This document shows positions 57,150 through 64,000 of a stretch of DNA of 64,000 nt, one piece after another (positions within the stretch are counted from its first letter, which is position 1; every line of letters begins with the position of its first letter). The DNA is from Rhizophagus irregularis. Its lineage: Eukaryota > Glomeromycota > Glomeromycetes > Glomerales > Glomeraceae. The stretch spans positions 1,178,001 to 1,242,000 of the forward strand of contig NC_089459.1 in NCBI RefSeq assembly GCF_026210795.1, in the 5' to 3' direction. The position numbers and the translations under genes are program-made. The notes under the pieces are model-generated. The model did no database searches. It was not told where the DNA came from and saw only the letters and a program-made list of their open reading frames with translations.

Positions 57150-57703
57150 ATGTCCTTTAAATGTTACCTTTGCCAAAAAACCTTTTCTTCCCGAAAACAA
57201 CTTTTAACTCATGAAAGAACTAAGCATAAAAACAATAAAACTATACCTCATCTCCATTCACTCCACCAGCCCACTTTTGAGCAGCTTGTGTCTTACCAAG
57301 ATGCGTTTATAGTCTTAATTTAAAAAACGTCTTGGTTTCAATAGACATTCTGTAGGATCTAAACGACTCTCAATAAGTGTCTTTCCTAAGAATGTATTTG
57401 TTTATTTATTTCAAAATGAACCTTCTTTTAGGTATAATTCAGTACTGCGAAAATATCATTATACATTTAAAGGTGAGGCGGGAGAAGGTAGATTAAAGCA
57501 AATTTTAAACTATGAATACTGGAATTGCCGACAAGATCCCAAAACAAAAACAACGGGATATGTACTATTTGTGAATAGTGAGGAAATTTATGAAGTTTCT
57601 TTCAGTTGGGCACAGAATGAATTGGTTGAAAACAACCGAATCTTTCAGTGTGGGACAGTTATCTGCACATTTATAACGGATTCAGGAGAGTTTATTAATG
57701 GGT
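57150..57703 (+). pseudogene. C2H2 zinc-finger protein gene of the outer element, one frameshift
   Basis: It starts at ATG 57150 with MSFKCYLCQKTFSSRKQLLT followed by HERTKH, a clear C2H2 zinc finger (C-x2-C-x12-H-x4-H). The first frame ends at a TAA (57321). One extra T in ATTTAAAAAA shifts the frame, and the continuation KKRLGFNRHSVGSKRLS is open to 57703. That continuation contains FVYLFQNEPSFRYNSVLRKY, HYTFKGEAGEGRLKQILNYE and CTFITDSGEFING. The last codon is followed by GTAAGG, so the TAA may instead be a splice donor. Function unknown: in the outer element it may be an accessory DNA-binding protein. It faces the large gene tail to tail, 199 bp apart, and starts ~70 bp outside the right end of the Tnp2 element. 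Confidence 0.65.
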
Positions 57704-57901
57704 AAGGTTTGGAATTTCACATACAAATCTTTTATAATTTTGAAGAATTAATAGTTTGATTTTTTTCTTTATTAGAAATGAAGTAACAAATGAAAATCAA
57801 TAAATAATTTATAGATATTTTAATAGAATTTTTTTTGGATTTCAACAGAATTCCAGAAATAAATAATTTATAAATTAGTAGTTTTGTGTGTAAAACATAA
57901 T

Positions 57902-60512
57902 TTAGATTGTATTTTCACCATTATAAATATTAATGTTTCTACATGTTATTTCATTAGGAATATTATTAATCAAATAAAAGATTTGACGATTTTCAAATAC
58001 TAGTATATCATAAACAACAGGAAGTTTTTTTTTACCACCTCCCATAGTTGTTCCTCCAAAAAACAATCTAACCTAATAAGTAATAAATGAATAAAATATT
58101 TATGCAAAATTTTATATCATACCTGATCGTGATTTTTTTTTTCAACACTACTTGTTGAAAATAATCTAAGCGAAAGTCCTTTTTCTTTTAATCGACGCAT
58201 AAAATAAGGGACATGCATTGTAAGCATATGCATGTAAGGTGTGACATCATCCTTCCTATAAAGTCCCGGAATTGCTGTTGCAGAATTCATTTGGCCTATA
58301 GTAGGTCGACAGAAAGTCCTTACCCAATTTTTTGCATCTTCCTCAAATTTTAAAATTTCTGCTTCAGTGTGAGATGGTTTTCTTAAAACCTCATACAACT
58401 GATAAAATTTACGCCACAAATTTTCAATATCCACTCCACGTACTCCAGGTATAAATTCACTTACAGGAAAATATTGTAGCATTTTTTTTTTTTCTGGTCC
58501 CATAAGAGATGTCCAATTCCAAGTACCTTGAGCAGAACTACGATAAAACTCAAAATGAATATTAATGTTATTCATTTTTTTTTCAATTTTTTCTTTAAAA
58601 TTTCGTTCAAAATCATTTTTCTTAAATAGATCTCTAAATAGACATTCCATCAATATATCAGATATCCGTAATAAGATATGAAGCTCATCAGGAATATAAT
58701 TAAGTAAATCAATCACAGGAAACAAAGATGCCCTTTTTTCCCTAATTAATGTAATTATAATGATTACTTACATATTATTATTTTTTACCAATTAACAATT
58801 TAGAAAAAAATTTTAACCTTTAGTATTTCCAGTAGGCATCCAAAAAAGATCCATATTATGCCGGGATTTAGCATCACATTCACAGAATAGATAAAAATAT
58901 TCAGAATTAGGTGCATTTAGACCTAAAATAATATAGGTAAACTTCCAATCACCAGAAAAATAAAATTCAACAGGCCAGTGAATGCCATCATCATCAATTA
59001 TTCCATTCTCCTTTAAATCAGCCAACTGTAAGGCAAATATTTTGCCAACTTTATCCAATGTCTCATATTTTTCTTTACCTATGTAAAGACATATACTAAA
59101 ACAGTAATGAATTTTATTTTATTTTTTATTAAAATTACAATTAAATTAATTTAACAACACAAAAAATATACCTATATTGATGGTTTGGTTTAAGTACGTC
59201 ATCCTTTTCATTTAATAAACAAAAAGTAACTATTACATGATTTTGTTTTCTCCTAACATTACGACCATCTCCACCAAGTTTTATATGAAGAATATCTCCT
59301 GGAATTATTACAGGATTTTCTCTTCCTTTCCAAACAGGTATTAATATTTTAAGTAAAGTTGAAAGTGAACAATAAGCCCCATTTCCTACTTCATAATTAT
59401 TTACTAAAGTATCACTAGCACGTTTATCAGAATTATTATCACCATTAAATTGATCAATATCTTCTATATTAAAAATTTCCACATGTATCTGAGTATTTAT
59501 TAATTTATTTATCTTATTTCAGCGATCAGCAACTAAATACTCACGAAAAAGTGATGGCACAACTGCTGCTAAATGCCGGTATCCATCACGACTTAAAAGT
59601 GCTTCATCACATACACGTACAATAGCATCAAGTTTTGTTTGAATTGTCATAGAATTCGAATTTTGAAGTTGATGCAAACTTGATTCTCTTTGCAATCGAA
59701 TCCAATATGCTGTAAATATAAAATTGGCTCTCCAGATAAATTTGTCAGCTTATGTTTAACAATCAATTCATCAACTGCTTTTTGCACATCCCTTCCGAAA
59801 CTGTTAAATCTTTTATTTTGCTGTGAACGGGAAGTGATATCTTCAAGTGGTCTTTTTCAGTTATTAACTTCTGTTGTAACAGCAGTAACAGGTCGAAACC
59901 CAATTTGTAAACGAGCATGATATAGTGGCTCAATATCAAATCCAAATAACCGAGGCCCAGATGATTTAGTTGATGATTTTAAGTTAATTTTCTATTAAAT
60001 ATAATATTAAAATTAATTATATGTTATTAAAATTTATCTAATATAAATATGAGTTAAATACCTGTAAAAATGTATTAACAACAGCTGTTGAAGATTGGGT
60101 ACTACTAACACTCCACTCTGCATGACCGATCTTCCAATTAATTGTATAGCATACCTTTGAAACTGAAATTTATTTAGTTTTGCATATAAGACTTCTTTCA
60201 GAAAACTTTGTTTCAACTATATAATCGTCAGGTATTGGATATTGAGACGCGTTGTTTTTAGATTTTTGTGTCAGTTTTGGTGTGGAAGGATAGGTTCCCA
60301 GAGAAATAATATTGTAATATGAAATATATAATCGTTCATTTGATTGAAAATGTGCTTCAATTTTAGAACTTCTTGGATAATCATGTATGAAAACACGATT
60401 AGAAAATGTAGCTATTGATAAAAGGGTGTTATTGAACGTTCCTACATTAAAAAAAATTATTGAAAAAAAAATTACTTTCAGCAATGGGAACGCGTATGGT
60501 TGTTCCAGCCAT
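57902..60512 (-). pseudogene. Large element-encoded protein, possible RAG1/Transib-like DDE transposase
   Basis: Seven or more exons start at MAGTTIRVPIAE (60512-60476) and continue at 60441-60062, from 59991 to ~59141, ~59058-58813, 58725-58117 and ~58100-57902. The conserved parts in order are LSRDGYRHLAAVVPSLFREY, GDILHIKLGGDGRNVRRKQN, WPVEFYFSGDWKFTYIILGL, YLFCECDAKSRHNMDLFW, IPDELHILLRISDILMECLF, WNWTSLMGPEKKKMLQYFP, TPYMHMLTMHVPYFMRRLKE and LFSTSSVEKKNHDQV. Candidate catalytic residues are D at ~59268 (GGDGRN), D at ~58688 (PDELH) and E at ~58142 (SSVEKKNH). This order recalls RAG1/Transib-type transposases (a judgement from memory, not a search). In-frame stops at 60170-60172, 59857-59859 and 59519-59521 and a one-base loss near 59720 make it a pseudogene here. 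Confidence 0.6.
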
Positions 60513-60825
60513 TTTTATTGTTTTAAAGCAAAAAAGGTTCGTTAAGTGAGTATAACAAATTTTTAATATACTACTTACCGTTTTCCAAAAAAAATAGTTC
60601 TTTCCAAATAAAACCAATTACAGACCAATTCCTGACAGGTTTCAAAGTTGCGAGAAACTAGTTTCGAGATACCAACGATTGGTTTAAATATGAAATCGTC
60701 ATGTATGTCATTGTGCATAATCTGTTATTATCACTTTTTTCAGGTTATTTTGATCAGCATGTTGATCATAATTCATATTTATCACTAAAAATTAATTAGT
60801 GATAAGAGACAAATCAGCCCATATG

Positions 60826-61253
60826 CTAAGATTCTGCATCGTCGTCATCATCATCATCACCCATATTGCCAAATTCGCAAAAGAATTGGGTTGAAAAATT
60901 ATCCCAAGACCTGGACGCAGCATATAGCGCTATAGAAAATATTAGCGAAAGGGTAGTGGGTTAGCCTGGGCTTGTGAAGTAAAGTTCGCAGGGTTAGCTG
61001 TATCGCCTAACTTCTCTATCAGTAACCGAGCTTTATCCTTAGTCACTGAAGGGTTTTTGTCAAATAAGTTTTTGAGGAAACCGTCCTGTACAAAAGAACT
61101 TAAGTGGTGTGTAAAAGTTTGAAAATAAATTTTGTTAAACTTGGAAACGAAGTCTAAAGCTGCTTCATAAAATTTAATAAAGGGGATTATTTTTTAAAAA
61201 AAATTATTATGCAGAAATTTTCGTAAAAAATGTATTTTAGGAAAGAGTTGATT
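60826..61253 (-). mobile_element. Half-LINE copy, 5' half (3' half at 42031-43996)
   Basis: This starts at the LINE junction (61253) with CAACTCTTTCCTAAAATACA, has the leader TTTTTTACGAAAATTTCTGC, then the ORF1 start (ALDFVSKFNKIYFQTFTHHL) and SLIFSIALYAASRSWDNFST, and stops at GCAGAATCTTAG (60826). The sequence continues at 43996. A small internal loss is present near 61160 (start of ORF1) and near 60962. Confidence 0.85.
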
Positions 61254-62363
61254 TCAGAAGGATAACATCAAACCATCTTGCTGGTAAGTCATGAATAGAG
61301 GAAGGAAGTATGGAGGTTATTGGCACAAAATTCTGATCAATTTTTGGCTGGGTAGGATGATCTACAAAAATTCTATCTGTCTTCTTGTTTGTGAAAGAGC
61401 AGATTCAATAAAGGTCAAAACATCATTGGTGAAATTATCATTTCAAGCTTCAATTTTTGATAGAATAGAGGAGCTTAAAAATCTTTTTCCTTAAGCAAAA
61501 GCAGGCCTCATAAAAGCAAAATCATTTGATCTAACGATTTCAGCAAATCTAAAAAATTATTTGATTTACATTCCTATAGGGAAGAAGGAAATGTTAAAGG
61601 TGCAGTAAACATAGTCCTATATATGGATAAAATAATATTGATATGTGATGAATACAGCAAAGGGTTTTGTGAAGAAGACGAATAGTTTTAGCCACTTTTG
61701 AAAGAAAGTGGTAGGATTGAATTAAATATTCCAGATCTTTAGGTTTCTTTGGAGTATAGGTATTCCCAACAGTGACAGAGGGCAGTTTGGCTTTAGCAGC
61801 CTTAATAATGTGAGAATGAAGATATTCACATTTTTGATTAAGATGCCAGGAATCGAAAACGAATTGTTCAGCAGAGCATAATGCATCTAGTCATCAGCAA
61901 ATTCAGTCCATTGAGCAGGAGAGATCGAGTCATATTTGAATACATGTCTTGTATTGTGGCCAAATTGACGAGCATGAGCAAGTTTGATGGTATCTGATAA
62001 TAAAGAAGCATCAAAATGTAATAACAGGGTTGTGATCAGAAATGTGCATGTCATAAGCATCAAAAATGGTAGCAGTTAACATGAATTGCCAAAGAAGTGG
62101 ACAAGACCAAATAAAGTTGATTCGGGTAATGGTGTCATTATGTTGGTAAGTACCTAAGGTTCAAAGGAGTGCAGTCTTCATAATTATGCGATAAAAGATA
62201 GTAAAATAACCAATGAATACGTTTAGAAGCAATTTGGGGTTGTAGGATAGTATTTATCTAAGTTCATATTAAAATCACCACAAATAGCGTGATGGAAATT
62301 TGAGAAACAGCAAGGGTAATAAGAGAAATCAAATGGTCAATTACTTCATTACGAAGTACTGGA

Positions 62364-62589
62364 TAGGGATTGGAATCAAAAATTGAATCTTTTTAAGATT
62401 TTTCTTATAGACGACCAACCTGACTTTGAACCAGTTTCTAATTTCAGCAAAAATAATCAGCACTTGGCCACCATGAAAAATTACTTTGGAGTCAGGTTAA
62501 CTTATATGTAAAAAATTGCTGAGAATCGATTCTCAAGAATCGATTTTACTATGTTTTGTCGATTTTCGATTAATCGATTCCAATCCCTA
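62364..62589. mobile_element. hAT-type MITE, TAGGGATTG family, copy 1
   Basis: The element is 226 bp with ends TAGGGATTGGAATC and GATTCCAATCCCTA. It is flanked by exact 8-bp repeats GTACTGGA (62356-62363 and 62590-62597). It lies in the LINE endonuclease. Confidence 0.85.
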
Positions 62590-62685
62590 GTACTGGATCA
62601 TTATTAGGTGAATATAAACAATGAAAATACGAAGTTTAAAATTGCCTTTAAAATATAAATTCACTGATAAAATACGAGAAGAGTG

Positions 62686-63004
62686 TAGGGATTGAAATTG
62701 ATTATCGAATCTTTGTAGATTCAATTTTTGTGATCAGTAAATATATAAATTCTGAATTAAAATCGTAAAATCTATTAAGAAATTATATATCATTACTAAT
62801 ACCCATACTATAACATCATTGCGATCATTGCCGATTATTTGCCAATCATTTCGTCATTTTTAAGTTTTTGAAGGCCATTATCAATCAATTTTTTCTTTTT
62901 GAAAATATTTTAAATAATGCATTTATTTTTTGGATGTAATGTTGAATTAATTTTTTTTGTTTAATTTTAATTTTCTCTTCAACGATTATCAATTCCAATT
63001 CCTA
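62686..63004. mobile_element. hAT-type MITE, TAGGGATTG family, copy 2
   Basis: The element is 319 bp with ends TAGGGATTGAAATTGATTAT and a near complement (ATAATCAATTCC-like, ending AATTCCTA). It is flanked by exact 8-bp repeats GAAGAGTG (62678-62685 and 63005-63012). It lies 96 bp from copy 1. Confidence 0.85.
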
Positions 63005-64000
63005 GAAGAGTGAGATTCATAATATTGAATATGAGTGGCTAAAGAATTATGGATGAATAACAAAAAACCACCAGAAGAACAGCCATGTTTCGTAGGGTCT
63101 AAATCAAAGTGAAACAAAGTGTAATCACTAACACATTTTGATAAAAATTTCATTTGTTTAGGAGAAAGATGAGTATCAATGATACCACCAAAGGAAATAT
63201 GTTTTTGAGAAAAAAGGTCAATTTTAAAAGGACCTTGACCAGGAGATTTAAGACCATTAACATTAAAAGATGAAATATTGAAAGAATTGGGAATAGGGGA
63301 ATCAGAAAATAGAGTATCAAATAAAGGATCATTAAAATTTTGACTAAAATTTTATGGGGTTGGAAGGGTTGCGCACAAAGGTGTCATAATCTGTAATATT
63401 GTCCATCTGAGAATGCTCCACCAGTGATGGTGTTAATGAATTTTCCAATAGTATCATTTAAATGGTCCATTTTGTTATCAAGGTTGTGCTGAAAGGTATA
63501 GACTTCAGCACACGTTCTTTATCAATAGTAGCTTTATCAGAAGTAGTTACAGAGATGAGAAGTGGGAGAGTGGTGGAGCGGGAGATAGGGATCAATGGTA
63601 GTTAACAGAAAAAGGAGTGCCGGTCAGATTGTATTGTGTGGGTGGTCATCAATTATCATACAGGAAGAGTCACTGGGATCAGGGGTGGTGACATCATCTT
63701 GTTTGTGACCAAATACTTGTTGTTCAAGTCTAGACATTCTTTGGTCGGCTAATTCAAGCGCATAAACTCTAGCATGAACATTGGTCATATCTTCTTGTAG
63801 GCTTTTAAGCAGAGTTAAAATCTCTTGAATTTGCGAGCAGTTCAGATCTACTAGGAGAGGTTTAGAACCCTCAGAACCAGAGGAAAGTGTCCCATCTGAC
63901 CGTAGGTTAGAGAAAGAGACAGAATGGTCTTTGCCTTTTCGTTTATTAGATTTAGGTCGCTGAGGAATTTAAGATGAATTGGTACCAGAAGAGGGAATTC

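Larger units (their letters stand above)
43997..60825. mobile_element. 16.8-kb TIR-bounded insertion (outer element X with a nested Tnp2 element)
   Basis: The left end is CATATGGGCCGATTTGGCTC and the right end, complemented, is CATATGGGCTGATTTGTCTC: 20-bp inverted repeats with two differences. It splits a half-LINE ORF1 so precisely that both halves align without loss to the intact copy at 39180-39200. No clear target duplication is visible (0-1 bp). Without the Tnp2 element at 44100-57082 the outer element is about 3.8 kb with two convergent genes, a zinc-finger gene (57150) starting ~170 bp from the left end and a large gene (starting 60512) ~310 bp from the right end. Confidence 0.8.
61254..64000 (-). 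pseudogene. Second LINE: end of ORF1 and endonuclease part, running off the window
   Basis: Read from 64000 downwards, the end of an ORF1 comes first (basic RPKSNKRKGKDHSVSFSNLR, then a coiled stretch LNCSQIQEILTLLKSLQEDM and ALELADQRMSRLEQQVFG). The endonuclease of ORF2 begins near 63330 (PNSFNISSFNVNGLKSPGQG, FKIDLFSQKHISFGGIIDTH) and continues in fragments with stops (CGDFNMNLDKYYPT near 62270). It ends with LPARWFDVI at 61254, where the half-LINE entered. The RT half is at 40690-42030. Two hAT MITEs interrupt the endonuclease. Confidence 0.75.

Noticed and set aside
47180-60172. Reassigned stop codons (alternative nuclear code) to explain in-frame TAG, TAA and TGA
   Set aside because: All three stops occur in decayed mobile genes, while MDM34, MMM1 and the bHLH gene use no internal stops. 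Mutation is simpler.
43997-60825. A Starship-type giant element
   Set aside because: No DUF3435/tyrosine-recombinase captain was seen. The ends are inverted repeats and the enzymes look like DDE types.

Overview
The window looks like nuclear DNA of an AT-rich filamentous fungus. The short introns (GT..AG, mostly 60-100 bp), two fungal ERMES genes and the exceptional density of nested, decayed transposons fit best with an arbuscular mycorrhizal fungus of the Rhizophagus type (Glomeromycotina). The organism assignment is inference from gene content and style, not from a search.

Region 1 (1-8.3 kb) is an ordinary gene island. MDM34 (+), a bHLH transcription factor (-, five exons including a 22-nt microexon) and MMM1 (+) lie in a row. 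MDM34 and MMM1 encode two subunits of the same ER-mitochondria tether (ERMES). All three gene models splice cleanly to open frames.

Region 2 (9.2-24.8 kb) is a nest of mobile DNA. A FAR1/MULE-type transposase pseudogene is cut in two by a 10.1-kb element with pogo-like ends and a TA duplication, and the reading frame is restored when the insert is removed. Inside the insert is a ~150-bp tandem repeat. Its fourth unit is interrupted by two adjoining insertions, a tRNA-like/SINE-like segment and a nearly full-length LINE, both bounded by the same 16-bp target repeat, which occurs three times. The LINE ORF1 itself contains a CACTG-ended MITE with a 3-bp target duplication.

Region 3 (24.8-40.7 kb) is gene-poor. 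It holds MITEs that can be assigned by their target duplications (TTAA, TA, 8 bp), relics of a Ty3/Gypsy integrase, and copies of a short retroelement that carries only an ORF1 with two RRM-like segments (a half-LINE).

Region 4 (40.7-64 kb) is a four-level nest. A minus-strand LINE is interrupted by a half-LINE (15-bp target duplication). The half-LINE is interrupted by a 16.8-kb TIR-bounded insertion (43997-60825). That insertion is interrupted in turn by a ~13-kb Tnp2/CMC-type element (44100-57082), which carries GATATC-rich arrays near both ends, a decayed Tnp2 transposase, a Myb/SANT-like gene and an acidic-protein gene. Removing the 13-kb element leaves a compact ~3.8-kb transposon with two convergent genes, a C2H2 zinc-finger protein and a large protein. 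The large protein's conserved acidic residues and helices follow an order that reminds me of RAG1/Transib transposases. This is the most interesting candidate in the window. In-frame stops in these genes are mostly explainable as C:G to T:A changes.

No bacterial operons, CRISPR arrays, rRNA or canonical tRNA genes were seen.
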